Shown here: positions 13,465 to 23,600 of the stretch, piece by piece
How the letters are laid out: every line of letters starts with the position of its first letter
Position numbering within the stretch: position 1 is the stretch's first letter
Assembly (NCBI GenBank): GCA_045596925.1
Contig: JAZODH010000025.1
Span: 1-35,721 of the forward strand
DNA from: SIG710 sp045596925
Lineage (GTDB): Bacteria; Bacillota; Clostridia; Oscillospirales; CAG-272
Direction: 5' to 3'
DNA: 35,721 nucleotides
Made by a program: the position numbers and the translations under genes
Notes under the pieces: model-generated
The model's input: only the letters and a program-made list of their open reading frames with translations
Database searches by the model: none
Told to the model about the DNA's origin: nothing

Positions 13465-15528
13465 TTACTCAGCGTCTGTTGCCTCAACAGCCTCTGCAGC
13501 CTCTTCAACTGCTTCCTCGACTGCCTCCTCAGCAGCTTCCTCTGCGGGCATAGCCTCTTCAGCCGCCTTTGCCTCCTCAAGGAGAGCGCGGATAGAAAGG
13601 CTTACCTTGCAGTTCTCGAAGTCGATGTCTGTGATTCTTGCATCAACTACCTGACCGATCTCAAGAACGTCAGCAGGCTTTGCGATCTTCTCAAGTGCGA
13701 TCTGGGAGATGTGGATAAGTCCGTCAACGCCGTCAACGATCTCAGCAAATGCACCGAAGGGCATCATGGAAACGATCTTAACGGGAGCAACGTCGCCTAC
13801 CGCATACTTGTCGGCAAAGATCTTCCAGGGGTTTGTAGCCTCTGTCTTGTAGCCAAGAGAAATTCTCTTCTTCTCAACGTCAAGAGCCTTAACGTAAACC
13901 TCGATGGTGTCACCAATGGCAACGACCTCTGCGGGAGACTTGATTCTCTTCCAGGACAGCTCCGTGATATGTACCATACCGTCAACGCCGCCGATATCAA
14001 CGAACGCGCCGTATGTTGTCATGCTCTTAACGGTACCCGTGTACTGCTTGCCCTCTTCAACCGTTGCCCAGAAAGCAGCTTCTTTAGCCTGTCTCTCCTC
14101 ACGAGCAACGTCGCGGATGGAGCCGTATGCACGGCGACCCTTAACCTCGATTACTCTGAACTTAACCGTCTGACCAACCAGAACGGAAAGATCACCGTCG
14201 CGGCGGATGCCTGTGTGTGCGCCGGGGATAAATACGCGGTTATTGTTGGCAAAGACGATAACACCGCCCTTTACAGCCTCAATAACCTTGCCTTCAAGGA
14301 TCTCCTTGCTCTCAAGAGCATTCTCGATCTCCTTCCAGCACTTGTCGGAATCGGTTCTCTTCTTGGAGAGCTCTGCGATTCCCTCGATGTCACTTACGCG
14401 GATAACGAAAGCTTCAACTTCGTCACCAACACGGAACATCTCCTTGAGATTTACAGAAGGATCGTCTGTGATCTGCTCGGCCTTGATGATGCCGGTAACC
14501 TTGTAGCCGACGTCAAGCTGGATCTCGGCATTGGATACTGATGTAACGTATCCTGTAACGGTGTCTCCTGTATTTAAAGTTTTGTTAAGTGATTCTTCGA
14601 GCATTGCTTCAAAATTTTCGCTCATTTTTTTGTATACCTCCTCTATTATGCCTGCGGGTGTTGAAGCACCTGCGGCTATTCCAACCCGTTTTTCGGGTGA
14701 AATTTGCAAATTTGTTATGTCCGAGACCTCTTGTATCCAATAAGTCTCGGGGCAGACCGCGCGGCAAATCTCGGCGAGCTTTGCGCTGTTTGAGCTGTCT
14801 TTTCCGCCGATGACGATCATCACGTCGGAGTCCTTTGCAAGCTCTTTTGCCTCGGTCTGTCTCGTTTCAGTCACACTGCATATTGTATCAAAAATAATCG
14901 GATTTGTACAGAGTTTTTTCAGAACTTTTTGACTTTTGTGCCATTCCGACAATTTTTGAGTTGTTTGTGCCACCATTACGGGCGAATTGTTGGTGATTTT
15001 GCTCAGATTATCCCTGTTTTCACCGCCAAAATATGCCTCGATTTCGTCAGCCGATCCAAAGACGAGACATTCGCCCCGAAAATGGCTTACGATACCCTTG
15101 ACCTCGGGGTGGTCGCGGTTGCCCAGAACAATGGAAATTTTGCCCTCTCCGCCGTTCTCGTCGGCGATCCTGTGAATCTTTTTCACATACGGACAGGTGC
15201 AGTCCACCACTTCAAAATAGGGATTTTCTTCCTTGCATTTTGCAAGGAGCGCGTCAAGATTTGCCGTGATTCCGTGAGCGCGGATAAATACCGTTGCGGG
15301 ATTTTCCTTTCCGCTGTGAGCGGCGATGCGCTCAATGTCTTCCTCTCCGATGGTAACGACACCTCGCTCGGAGAGGGCACGGTTGTAGGTATCGTTATGT
15401 ATAAGGTGTCCGAGAGTATATATTTTCCTGCCCGGCTCGGCCGCATTTACCACCGCTTCCAATGTATCTGTCGCACGCTTCACGCCAAAGCAGAAGCCTG
15501 CGTTTTTCGCTATTGTTACCTCTGCCAT
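13465..15528 (-). CDS. ispH: Bifunctional fusion: HMBPP reductase (IspH/LytB) + ribosomal protein S1
   Basis: A 687-aa fusion. Residues 1-300 are IspH, the 4Fe-4S enzyme that makes IPP and DMAPP in the last MEP-pathway step. The cluster cysteines are Cys13 (GFCFGV), Cys112 (TCPYV) and Cys217 (TICSV); substrate residues are seen in LGHLIHN, RAHG, NRDHPEV, TTQ and the Ser-Asn pair of GGKDSSNS. From about 318 come four S1 RNA-binding repeats (about 318-390, 408-475, 495-562, 578-647), the last two ending in RISLGYK- and KVSLSIR-type strands. An Ala/Glu tail closes the protein. The fusion is known from many Clostridia and is not a frameshift artefact. It is last in the rpiR-FAD-cmk-plsC operon. 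Why the two activities are joined is unknown. Confidence 0.95.
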   Translation of the reverse strand: MAEVTIAKNAGFCFGVKRATDTLEAVVNAAEPGRKIYTLGHLIHNDTYNRALSERGVVTIGEEDIERIAAHSGKENPATVFIRAHGITANLDALLAKCKEENPYFEVVDCTCPYVKKIHRIADENGGEGKISIVLGNRDHPEVKGIVSHFRGECLVFGSADEIEAYFGGENRDNLSKITNNSPVMVAQTTQKLSEWHKSQKVLKKLCTNPIIFDTICSVTETRQTEAKELAKDSDVMIVIGGKDSSNSAKLAEICRAVCPETYWIQEVSDITNLQISPEKRVGIAAGASTPAGIIEEVYKKMSENFEAMLEESLNKTLNTGDTVTGYVTSVSNAEIQLDVGYKVTGIIKAEQITDDPSVNLKEMFRVGDEVEAFVIRVSDIEGIAELSKKRTDSDKCWKEIENALESKEILEGKVIEAVKGGVIVFANNNRVFIPGAHTGIRRDGDLSVLVGQTVKFRVIEVKGRRAYGSIRDVAREERQAKEAAFWATVEEGKQYTGTVKSMTTYGAFVDIGGVDGMVHITELSWKRIKSPAEVVAIGDTIEVYVKALDVEKKRISLGYKTEATNPWKIFADKYAVGDVAPVKIVSMMPFGAFAEIVDGVDGLIHISQIALEKIAKPADVLEIGQVVDARITDIDFENCKVSLSIRALLEEAKAAEEAMPAEEAAEEAVEEAVEEAAEAVEATDAE

Positions 15529-15552
15529 GATGCTCCTTTCAGGCGAGTTCGG

Positions 15553-16161
15553 TTATTTGCCGAGCTCGCAGATCTTTTCCTTTATTATCTGTGCCATTTT
15601 ATTGTACGAATCGCGGTCGCTCTTGTCATAGCCCAGCTCCTCGAACTTTATCATTTCGCCAACGTAAACATCTATTCTGCGGAAAAGGCGCCAGCGGTTT
15701 TTCTTAATTACTATCCTCACGGGAAGAACGTCCGCCTGATTTTTGGCGACGATAAGGGACGCGCCCGTCTTAAATTCCGTATTCCCGATTTCGACTCCTC
15801 GGCACCGTGTTCCCTGGGGGAAAATGCCGATACAGCCACCCTCGGACAGAATTTCGCCGGTCTTGCGGATAGCCGCCAGATCACTGCCGCCGCGCTTTAC
15901 GGGGAAAGCGTGAAAAACGTTCTTTAAAAGTCCTCGCAGGATCGGTATCTTGAAAAGCTCTGCCTTTGCCATGTAGTAAGGCTCCGTTTTGCCGAGAATT
16001 ATGTTTATGCAGATAGGGTCAAGCTCGCTTATATGGTTGGCGCAGACCACAAAGGAAGTGCCTGTGGGCGGTTCATTGTCCTGTCCGTGACCGTGCACCC
16101 TGAAAAGCACCTTCAAAAGCGGTGCCAGAGTCCGATAAAGTATCTTATAGGTTCTTCTCAT
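15553..16161 (-). CDS. plsC: 1-acyl-sn-glycerol-3-phosphate acyltransferase
   Basis: A 202-aa PlsC that makes phosphatidic acid from lysophosphatidic acid at the inner face of the membrane. The catalytic NHx4D is NHISELD (42-48); the acceptor-phosphate motif is FPQGTR (114-119, usually PEGTR). Length is normal for the short bacterial form. It lies between cmk and ispH-rpsA, a conserved clostridial order. This is probably the housekeeping enzyme, in contrast to the longer homologue at 5009-5839. Confidence 0.92.
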   Translation of the reverse strand: MRRTYKILYRTLAPLLKVLFRVHGHGQDNEPPTGTSFVVCANHISELDPICINIILGKTEPYYMAKAELFKIPILRGLLKNVFHAFPVKRGGSDLAAIRKTGEILSEGGCIGIFPQGTRCRGVEIGNTEFKTGASLIVAKNQADVLPVRIVIKKNRWRLFRRIDVYVGEMIKFEELGYDKSDRDSYNKMAQIIKEKICELGK

Positions 16162-16202
16162 CTTTCTCTCCTATATATAAGACGGATTTTGAGTGCCGTT
16201 TG

Positions 16203-16877
16203 TTACAGCTTGTCACCGCATTTTTTCAAAACCAGGTCAATAACGTATTGAATACTGCCCTCAAGATCAACGTCGGAGTTGTCAAACATGACAGCGTCCT
16301 CTGCCGGCACGGCAGGAGCCGCAGCGCGGTTTCGGTCGTTTGAGTCGCGTTCGTTCATTTCATTGAGCACGTCCTCGTATTTCACGTCCTGTCCCTTTGC
16401 CTGAAGCTCGGCAAATCTGCGCTTCGCCCTCGCCTCGGGGGATGCAAACATGAAGATTTTTACGTCGGCGTTTGGCAAAATGACAGTTCCTATGTCACGG
16501 CCGTCCATGATAACGCTGTTTTTCGCCGCGATATTTCTCTGGGCGTCAAGAAGGAACGCGCGGACTGCGGGAATAGCCGACACGGCAGAAGCATACATGG
16601 ACATTTCGGGTGTGCGGATAGCGTCACCGAGATTTTCACCATTGAGGTAGACCCACTGACAGCCGTCCTCGAACTTGATCTCAAGGTTTATTTCGGGCAG
16701 AAGCGCCGCAACCCCCTCTGCATCGTGAGGGTCCACGTTCTTTTTGCGAACGTAATATCCCACGGTGCGATAAAGCGCGCCCGTGTCAACGTAAATTATT
16801 CCGAGACGGCTTGCAACCGCCTTTGCAACCGAGCTTTTACCCGCTCCGCCGGGTCCGTCAATAGCTATGTTTATCAT
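16203..16877 (-). CDS. cmk: Cytidylate kinase
   Basis: A 224-aa CMP/dCMP kinase of the long bacterial type. The P-loop is GPGGAGKSS (8-16), followed by VDTGALYRTVGYY (30-43), MDGRDIGTVILP (121-132) and ASPEARAKRRF (lid side). It converts CMP to CDP for nucleotide recycling. It begins 18 bp after the flavoprotein gene and precedes plsC by 41 bp. Confidence 0.97.
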   Translation of the reverse strand: MINIAIDGPGGAGKSSVAKAVASRLGIIYVDTGALYRTVGYYVRKKNVDPHDAEGVAALLPEINLEIKFEDGCQWVYLNGENLGDAIRTPEMSMYASAVSAIPAVRAFLLDAQRNIAAKNSVIMDGRDIGTVILPNADVKIFMFASPEARAKRRFAELQAKGQDVKYEDVLNEMNERDSNDRNRAAAPAVPAEDAVMFDNSDVDLEGSIQYVIDLVLKKCGDKL

Positions 16878-16895
16878 AATATCGTTCCTTTCGTT

Positions 16896-18140
16896 TTATC
16901 CCCAAACCGCCGATTCGCCTGCCAAGACCGCAGTTGAAAAAGCAATTTGCAAATTGAATCCGCCCGTATATGCGTCAACGTCAATGACCTCGCCCGCAAA
17001 ATACAGCCCCGTGACCAGCTTTGATTCCATGGTTTTGGGGTTTATTTCCTTCACCGAGACCCCGCCCGAAGTGATTATCGCCTCGTCGATGGGACGGAAG
17101 CCCAGAAGAGGCACGGTAAAGTGCTTTAGGAGTCGGACGAGAGCCGTTCTTTCCTCTTTGGTGATCGAATTGACTTTTTTATCGGGCGCAATACCACTCA
17201 GACGTATAACCGTGTCGATCATCTTCTGCGGAAGCAATTTTCCAAGTGAATTGGCAAAGTCCTTGTTTTTAAACTCCGCAAAATCGCTCAAGATCCGATT
17301 GTCAAGAGTCTTTTCGTCAAGAGCGGGCTTCAGGTCGATCTCCGCTGTATACTTCCCTCTTTCAAGGTCGTGCATATGCGCTGAGGCAGAGAGCACAAGC
17401 GGCCCCGTCAACCCAAAGTGGGTGAACATCATCTCGCCGAAATCACGGTATATCGCCTTGCCGCCGGACTTTTCCAATATCGTCAACTGAACGTTTTTCA
17501 GAGACAAGCCCTGCATCGAAGCGCAGATTCTGCCGTCCTCGACGATAGGCACCAGAGACGGAAGAATTTTCGTCACCGTGTGACCTGCCCGACGGGCAAA
17601 TTCGTAGCCGTCGCCGTCCGAGCCTGTTCTCGGGTAGGACTTACCACCCGTGCAAACGATGACCGCGTCGAAATCGTAGTCTCTGCCCGTATAAATTCCC
17701 TTTATGACACCGTCCTCGATCCTCAATCCCCGCACGCGCTCGTAGATCACCCGAACACCTGCCTCGCGACACTTGTTTTTCAGGGCCGAGACGATGTCCT
17801 CCGCTTTGTCGGAAACGGGAAAAACTCGCTTACCTCTCTCGGTTTTAAGCGGCACGTCCGCGTCCTCAAAGAACGCCATGGTGTCCTCCGTGCCGAAGCG
17901 GTTCAGCGCGGCGTACAGAAAACGGGAGTTTACGGGTACATTGGACAAAAACTCCTGCAGGTCGCAGTTGTTCGTTACGTTGCAACGCCCTTTGCCCGTT
18001 ATCCTCAACTTTTTTCCCAGGCGGTCGTTCCGTTCAAAAAGGGTAACGTCGCCGCCTGCTCTTGCGGCAAAGATCGCCGCCATCATACCTGCGGCACCGC
18101 CGCCGACAACGGCTATTTTCTTACTTTCCGGATTTGTCAT
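16896..18140 (-). CDS. FAD-dependent NAD(P)-type flavoprotein, HI0933/BaiN family
   Basis: A 414-aa flavoprotein. It has the dinucleotide motif VVGGGAAGMM near residue 10, the family marker GKGRCNVTN (about residue 53), an ATG-type motif VCTGGKSYPRTGSDG in the middle, and the closing GLYFAGEVIDVDAYTGGFNLQ block. The family includes BaiN, tied to bile acid dehydroxylation in some gut Clostridia, but most members sit as here beside cmk and plsC and are uncharacterised, so no bile-acid role is claimed. The start used is the ATG at 18140, which overlaps the end of rpiR by 20 bp; it places the FAD motif at the expected distance. The GAGG site inside rpiR is close (about 3 bp). Confidence 0.9.
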   Translation of the reverse strand: MTNPESKKIAVVGGGAAGMMAAIFAARAGGDVTLFERNDRLGKKLRITGKGRCNVTNNCDLQEFLSNVPVNSRFLYAALNRFGTEDTMAFFEDADVPLKTERGKRVFPVSDKAEDIVSALKNKCREAGVRVIYERVRGLRIEDGVIKGIYTGRDYDFDAVIVCTGGKSYPRTGSDGDGYEFARRAGHTVTKILPSLVPIVEDGRICASMQGLSLKNVQLTILEKSGGKAIYRDFGEMMFTHFGLTGPLVLSASAHMHDLERGKYTAEIDLKPALDEKTLDNRILSDFAEFKNKDFANSLGKLLPQKMIDTVIRLSGIAPDKKVNSITKEERTALVRLLKHFTVPLLGFRPIDEAIITSGGVSVKEINPKTMESKLVTGLYFAGEVIDVDAYTGGFNLQIAFSTAVLAGESAVWG

Positions 18141-18984
18141 AGACCTCGTATTCGTCCCAGATCCCCTCCAGTTTTTCAAGCTGACGGCTGATCTCCTCTC
18201 CTTTTACTCTCGAAACCCCGACGATGATCGCGTTTATTATACTGAGCGGTGCCACAAGTGAATCGACGAATGACGCCATGTCGCTCTGGGCCGTCAGAAG
18301 CTGGTGAGCGTGCTCGGCGATGGGAGACGATGCGCTGTCGGTAAGCGCGATCACGTCGGCTTTTACACTGCGCGCGTACTCCACCGCATTGATGATCCTC
18401 TTTGAATATCTGGGAAAGCTGATGGCTATCATCACGTCCCCTTCTCCCATGTGCATAAGCTGCTCGAACATCTCACTGCCCGAGGTGGTCTGCACAAAAT
18501 GCACGTTGCTGAAAATAAGGCGCAGATTGAAATTCAGAAATCCCGCCAACGATGAAGAAGAACGAACACCGATAATATAAATATTTTTTGCGGTCACGAT
18601 CTTTTTGATCGCCTCGTCAAATGAGCCTTTGTCTATCCCCTCAAGAGTTCTGCGGATCTTCTCCGCGTCGGCTGTCAGAACGCTTTCAAGCACGTCCCCG
18701 TCACCGATTCGGCTGTTTGTCACCTGTATTCTCTGAACCGAGGTCAGCTTACTGCGGATCACCTCCTGCAGAGACCGCTGGAACTCGGGATAACCGGCAT
18801 AACCGAGCTGAGTGGCAAAGCGCACCACTGTGGATTCGGAAACGCCCACCAGCGTGCCCATTTTTGCCGCCGTCATGTAAGCAGCCTTGTCGTAATTTTC
18901 AAGAATAAAGGTGGCTATGAGCTTTTGACCCTTGGAATAGCTCCCAAAATCCTGTTTTATTCTTCCTAAAATGTCTGTTTTCAT
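18121..18984 (-). CDS. MurR/RpiR-family transcriptional regulator (HTH + SIS)
   Basis: A 287-aa regulator. An N-terminal HTH (residues about 1-80, with MTAAKMGTLVGVSESTVVRFATQLG split as MTAAKMGTLVGVSEST and VVRFATQLG) is followed by an SIS sugar-phosphate-binding domain (about 115-260, IYIIGVRSSSSLAG and DVMIAISFPRYS). The ATG at 18984 is chosen over one at 19017 because it has an AGGTG site and because the predicted transcript starts near 19016. It leads the operon with the flavoprotein, cmk, plsC and ispH-rpsA, an unusual leader for a housekeeping set. It is divergent from a uracil permease across 263 bp. The effector is probably a phosphosugar, inferred from the SIS domain. Confidence 0.9.
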   Translation of the reverse strand: MKTDILGRIKQDFGSYSKGQKLIATFILENYDKAAYMTAAKMGTLVGVSESTVVRFATQLGYAGYPEFQRSLQEVIRSKLTSVQRIQVTNSRIGDGDVLESVLTADAEKIRRTLEGIDKGSFDEAIKKIVTAKNIYIIGVRSSSSLAGFLNFNLRLIFSNVHFVQTTSGSEMFEQLMHMGEGDVMIAISFPRYSKRIINAVEYARSVKADVIALTDSASSPIAEHAHQLLTAQSDMASFVDSLVAPLSIINAIIVGVSRVKGEEISRQLEKLEGIWDEYEVYDKSGK

Positions 18985-19022
18985 TTTCGCACCTACGCAA
19001 AAGAACAAATTTTTCATTTTAT

Positions 19023-19051
19023 ATTATATATCCGACCGACGGGAATGTCAA
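19023..19051 (-). promoter_or_regulatory. Consensus sigma-A promoter for the rpiR operon
   Basis: A perfect TTGACA (19051-19046), a 17-bp spacer and a perfect TATAAT (19028-19023). It lacks the extended -10 TG seen at most other promoters here. It supports the downstream rpiR start at 18984. Confidence 0.88.
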
Positions 19052-19160
19052 CAAAGATTTTTAACCGATTTTGTGAATAAATTTTGGATTTTGTAACAAA
19101 TCAACAAATTTTGACACGTTTTTTCTATCTTTTGGCAATGGCAAAAAAGCGCTTTTTTCC

Positions 19161-19189
19161 TTTACAAAAATGCCGTTGCGTGATAGAAT
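19161..19189 (+). promoter_or_regulatory. Sigma-A promoter for the uracil permease gene
   Basis: TTTACA (19161-19166), a 17-bp spacer, TAGAAT (19184-19189) and an extended -10 TGA. A GTGTCGG/CCGACAC hairpin (19201-19207 with 19223-19229) lies in the short leader just before the AAAGGA ribosome site. Confidence 0.75.
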
Positions 19190-19247
19190 AATGTTGATAT
19201 GTGTCGGAACTGCAAAATGAGCCCGACACAAGAAAGGACGAATAAAA

Positions 19248-20621
19248 ATGAAACTTGTCTACGGTGTAAAAGACAAACCCAAATTCGGTCAGCTTTTGAT
19301 CTTCGCGTTCCAGCAGGTGCTGGCGATCATGGCTGCAACAATCGCTGTACCCGCCATCGTCGGTAACGGCATGACAGCTTCTGCGGCACTATTTGGCGCA
19401 GGCGTAGGTACTATAGTTTATCAGCTCTTTACAAAATTCAGAAGCCCTGTATTCCTCGGCTCCTCCTTTGCCTTCATCGGCTCGATGCTTGCAGCCTTTG
19501 CAGGTGCTGTCGGCAACGGTGCCCTCGGCTTCCTCGGTCTTATCCTCGGTGCGGCATTTGCAGGTCTTGTTTACGTTGTCCTTGCGATTGTTGTTAAGAT
19601 CGCCGGCGTAAAGTGGATCGCAAAGCTGATGCCTCCCGTTGTTATCGGCCCCACAGTTGCTCTCATCGGTCTCTCCCTTGCAGGTGCGGCTATTGACGAC
19701 GTATTCTCCTACGGTCCTCACGACGGAAACGGCTTCGTTATGACAACGAACATCTGGGTATCCTTCATTTGTGCTATGGTCACTCTCGCTGTTGTCGTTC
19801 TCGTTTCAACATACGGCAAGAAGATGGCAAAGCTCATTCCCTTTATCATCGGTATTCTCGCAGGATATGCGGTGGGTCTGATCTTCACCGTTATCGGTAT
19901 CGTAACAGACAACACAGCTCTTATGATCGTTGATTTTGCTCCCTTCAAGGCTCTCGTTGCCGACGGTGTAACTCTCAGTACATTCCTCGCAATTCCCAAG
20001 TTTTCCTTCCTTGAAGCAATCAAGGGTGTCGGCGATTTCAACGCATCTTACCTTGCAACCGTTGCAGTAGCATACGTTCCCGTTGCGTTCGTTGTATTTG
20101 CAGAGCACATCGCAGACCACAAGAACCTCTCCTCCATCATCGAGTCCGACCTTCTTGAGGAACCCGGTCTCCATCGCACACTGCTGGGTGACGGTATCGG
20201 CTCTGTTGCAGGCGCGATCTTCGGCGGATGCCCCAACACAACGTACGGTGAGTCCGTTGGTTGCGTAGCTATCACAAAGAACGCTTCCGTTGTAACTATC
20301 ACAACAGCCGCTATTATGACGGCTATCATTTCCTTCATCTCTCCCTTCGTTGCCTTCCTTGATTCTATCCCCGGATGCGTAATGGGCGGTGTTTGCATTA
20401 CCCTTTACGGCTTTATCGCAGTTTCCGGTCTCAAGATGATCCAGAAGGTTGACCTTGAGGACAACGCAAATCTCTTTACGGTTTCCGCTATCCTTATCCC
20501 CGGTATCGGCGGCATGGCCATGTCTATCGGCAAGGTAACTCTTACATCTATCGCTTGCGCTCTCATTCTCGGCATTCTCGTTAACGTAATGCTTTCCAAG
20601 GGTCGCAATACGCAGGAATAA
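19248..20621 (+). CDS. uraA: NCS2-family uracil/xanthine permease (UraA-like)
   Basis: A 457-aa membrane protein with about 14 hydrophobic segments. It has the UraA-type motifs: SSFAFIGSM in TM3, the substrate helix FVVFAEHIADHKNLS (Glu and His that contact uracil in E. coli UraA) and NTTYGESVGCVAITKNAS in TM10 (the second key Glu). The spacing and wording favour uracil over purines, but NCS2 substrate calls from sequence are uncertain. It imports the base by proton symport. It is a single-gene unit with its own promoter and a strong terminator, divergent from rpiR; control by RpiR is possible but not shown. Confidence 0.88.
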   Translation: MKLVYGVKDKPKFGQLLIFAFQQVLAIMAATIAVPAIVGNGMTASAALFGAGVGTIVYQLFTKFRSPVFLGSSFAFIGSMLAAFAGAVGNGALGFLGLILGAAFAGLVYVVLAIVVKIAGVKWIAKLMPPVVIGPTVALIGLSLAGAAIDDVFSYGPHDGNGFVMTTNIWVSFICAMVTLAVVVLVSTYGKKMAKLIPFIIGILAGYAVGLIFTVIGIVTDNTALMIVDFAPFKALVADGVTLSTFLAIPKFSFLEAIKGVGDFNASYLATVAVAYVPVAFVVFAEHIADHKNLSSIIESDLLEEPGLHRTLLGDGIGSVAGAIFGGCPNTTYGESVGCVAITKNASVVTITTAAIMTAIISFISPFVAFLDSIPGCVMGGVCITLYGFIAVSGLKMIQKVDLEDNANLFTVSAILIPGIGGMAMSIGKVTLTSIACALILGILVNVMLSKGRNTQE

Positions 20622-20641
20622 TCAAAGCAAAACAAAAATCA

Positions 20642-20675
20642 CCCCGACAGGCAAGCCTGTCGGGGTATCTTTTTT
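20642..20675. terminator. Bidirectional intrinsic terminator between uraA and the DUF5107 gene
   Basis: CCCCGACAGG/CCTGTCGGGG (20642-20651 with 20656-20665) is a perfect 10-bp stem with a CAAG loop. On the plus strand TATCTTTTTT follows; on the minus strand TGATTTTTGTTTT follows. It serves the two convergent genes. Confidence 0.92.
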
Positions 20676-23600
20676 ATTTGCTGATCTGTCTGTACGCATA
20701 AATGCGGAAATCGTTGGGATCGAGCTTTGCCGCCTCACGGATCGCCTGCTCTGCGCCAAGGTAATCACGCTTGCCGTAGAGAGCAAATGCACGGAGAGTA
20801 TAACCGTTCATAAGATTCAGTTTTTCTACGTTCAGCTCAAAAGGCATGGGACTGGGAGAGCCTACGCCGTAGTAGGAACGCATATCGCAATTCTTGATGG
20901 AGTTCTCGGCACTCTCAAGCATTTCGTCAAGCACAGCCTCGGCTTCAAGATCCTGTCCAAGCTCGCGCAAAGCAAGGGCACGGAAAAGGGATATCTCGGA
21001 AACCGCCGCCTTGTATACAGCCGCCTCGGTGTATGCCTTGTTTGCCTCCTCGGTCTTGCCCTGTGCCTCGTAAAGCTTACCAAGGTAGTAGTAGATGTGC
21101 GCCTCCTGGTTGAAGAAGGTCTTTGCCTCACCGTAGGACTTGGGCATATTGATACCGTTCATGAAGATCTGCTCTGCCTTTGCGCCGTCTCCCGCCTCGG
21201 TCAATTCCTTGCCGTAAAGAACGTGCATCCATGCGTGCTGCTTTGTGAGCTTGCCCTCGCCGCCCTCGTAGATGTGGAAGCGCTTGACCGCCGCCATGTT
21301 GATCGCTTCCTCATACTTGCCCTGCTGGGAAAGAAGCGTCAGACGGTCGAGATAGCAGTCGTCACGCTCGGAGAGAAGCTCGGGATACTTGTCGTAAATT
21401 GCAAGACGATCTTCAATAGAGTAATTCATGTTTTTGAGCAGCTGCTCGTATTCAAACAGAAGTCTGGGATCGTCTCCCTTGAACTCCAGTGCCTTTTCCA
21501 TGCAATATTTTGCACGCTCGCCGTCGTTCTTTTTGTCAAAGTAGTAAAGGGAGAGATTTCTCCAGGATTTGCCCTGTGCACCGTTCTTTGTGACAGATGC
21601 GTTCCAGTGCTCAGCCGCATCGTCGTAACGGAAGCGGTCGTAGAGGAGACAGCCGAGATAATATTCTGCATTTGCTGTCTCGGCAGAGCTTGCAATAGCA
21701 AATTCAAGCACCGCAATGTCCTCAAGCGCGTTGGGGAAGCAATAGCCTGTGTCCTTCGCCTCGGCAGCCTTTATGTCAGCGGCGAATTTGCGACCAAGCT
21801 TTGCGTTAACGTAAGCTCTGTAATAGTCGATAAGAGGAGAATTGCCGCGGTCAAGAGAAAGCGCATAGAGAGCGTCCTCATAGAGACCTGCTTTCATATA
21901 ATCCTTTGCAACGTCAAGAATATTTTCGCTCTTGAGGGCGAATTGCGCGATCTTGTTCGAGCAATCTACAAAGTGAGAATACTCAACGAGAGCAAACAGG
22001 TCAAGAAGGTCGTCCTTTACGTTGATCTCGGCGTTTTCCTTTGCCTTATCGCAACCAAGCGCACGGAGAATAGCCGTTTTCAGATTCTGAGCCTTTGTGT
22101 GACCGCGATTGAGACCGATAGATTCTTCTATCTTTTCAAGTGCGGAAACGTAATCCTTTTCAAGGCAGTCAAGGCAAGCAAGCTCGAACATAGCCGCACT
22201 GCGGTGAGCATAGTTCCATGCGGCGCGGTAGAGAATGTCATAGCTTTCCTTGTACTGACCAAGATACTGAAGTGCCAATCCCTTGAGATAGAACGCCTCG
22301 GTGTCGGTGGGGTGCTGGTTTCTGGAGGTGAGGCGCTCTATGGCCTTATCGCAGAATTTTACGCTCTCGGCAAACTTGCCGTTCTTCAGAGCAAGGCGCG
22401 CCATTGACGTGTTGCAACGAATGTCGCCGCTGTCACGGCGCAAGCCTTCCATGTAGTAGTCCTCGGAACGGTAGTTGTGCTGCTTGTACTGTTCCAGGTG
22501 GTAGCCGTTGATGTAAAGCTCTTCAACGGTATCATACTCGCTCGGACGCTTTACGGGCTGTCTTACCTCGATAGGCTGCTTCTGACCTCTCTTGTAGGTC
22601 TTGTAGGAAACAAGTTCTTTTCCGTTCACGTCATAAAGCGCGACCTTTACGTTGTGAATATCGGAGATCGTCTGAGTCAAAGTTTTGTGATAAGCCTTAT
22701 CGGGAGAAAGAGAAGCGGTCTCGGAGTAGATCTCCTTTATGCCGTCGGTAACGACGATCTTTGCGTTCTCAAAGGTTCCCGTTACGTTGAAGCCGAAGTA
22801 AAGCCCCTCGGCTCTCTTTTCCACGTTCACAGCCGCGTCAATGGTAGCGTTCTTGATCTCGCCTATCTCGCGGATGGGGTACCAATACTGCTCAAATTCG
22901 CGTGTCTCGTAAGGAGCGATCCAGGTGAAGTCGGGCTGGTTGTCGGTATAAACACCCGTCATCAGCTCAATATAAGGACCGTTTTCGTCGGTCAGGTTGT
23001 CGCACCACATATCACCGAAATCACCGATACCCCAGTGCCACATCTTCTTACCGGGCGAAATATGGTGGTTTGCGACGGTGGCGATACCCTTGCCTATCCC
23101 TGTGTCGTAGCCTGCGATGTAATCCATATCGGACTGTCCCTGGGAGATGAGGTAAGAGGAAGGAACCTTTACCGCATCGTAATGGGAAAGATCGGTTCCG
23201 TCACCGAAGTTGTAAGGACGTGCGGTCTTGTAAGTGCCCTTTGCAATAGGCCACTCAAGAACAGCACGGCGGTCGTGGTCGTTTACCCACTCACAGTCGG
23301 GCGGGAAAACGGTTCTGTAAGCATCGTTTACGGGAACAGCCAGATTCGCCCACCACATGAAAATCTGAGGGAGTGCGGTGCGGTTGTAAACTCTGACCTT
23401 TGCCTTTATGTAGCTTCTTCCTTCGTCAACGGTTATACCTGCCATGCCCTTCATGCGGTTAAACGCCTCGACCTCGCCTGTCCAGACGGTCTTTGAGCCG
23501 TCTCGGTTTTCCTCAATAACAGCCTCAAGAGGCATGAAAGTGGTGGGACGGTGGTGCTGAGGCCAGTTGAACTCGATACCGCCCGAGATCCAAGGCCCTG

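Noticed and set aside
13465..15528. ispH-rpsA as a misassembled or frameshifted join
   Set aside because: The frame is continuous, both parts are complete, and the fusion is known in many Clostridia.
19072..19080. DnaA-box-like TGTGAATAA, with gene orientation changing from mostly minus to mostly plus around 19-24 kb
   Set aside because: One match to the loose consensus is expected by chance in a window of this size. There is no box cluster and no dnaA, dnaN or rpmH, so an origin is not supported.
19190..19247. Pyrimidine-responsive riboswitch or PyrR attenuator ahead of the uracil permease
   Set aside because: The leader is only about 50 nt, with one 7-bp hairpin and no terminator/antiterminator pair or PyrR-binding motif that I can see.
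21097..22407. 436-codon open frame on the plus strand, antisense to the DUF5107 gene
   Set aside because: It lies fully inside a well-supported gene on the other strand, has no ribosome site or recognisable motif, and reads as the codon-bias shadow expected in this GC range.
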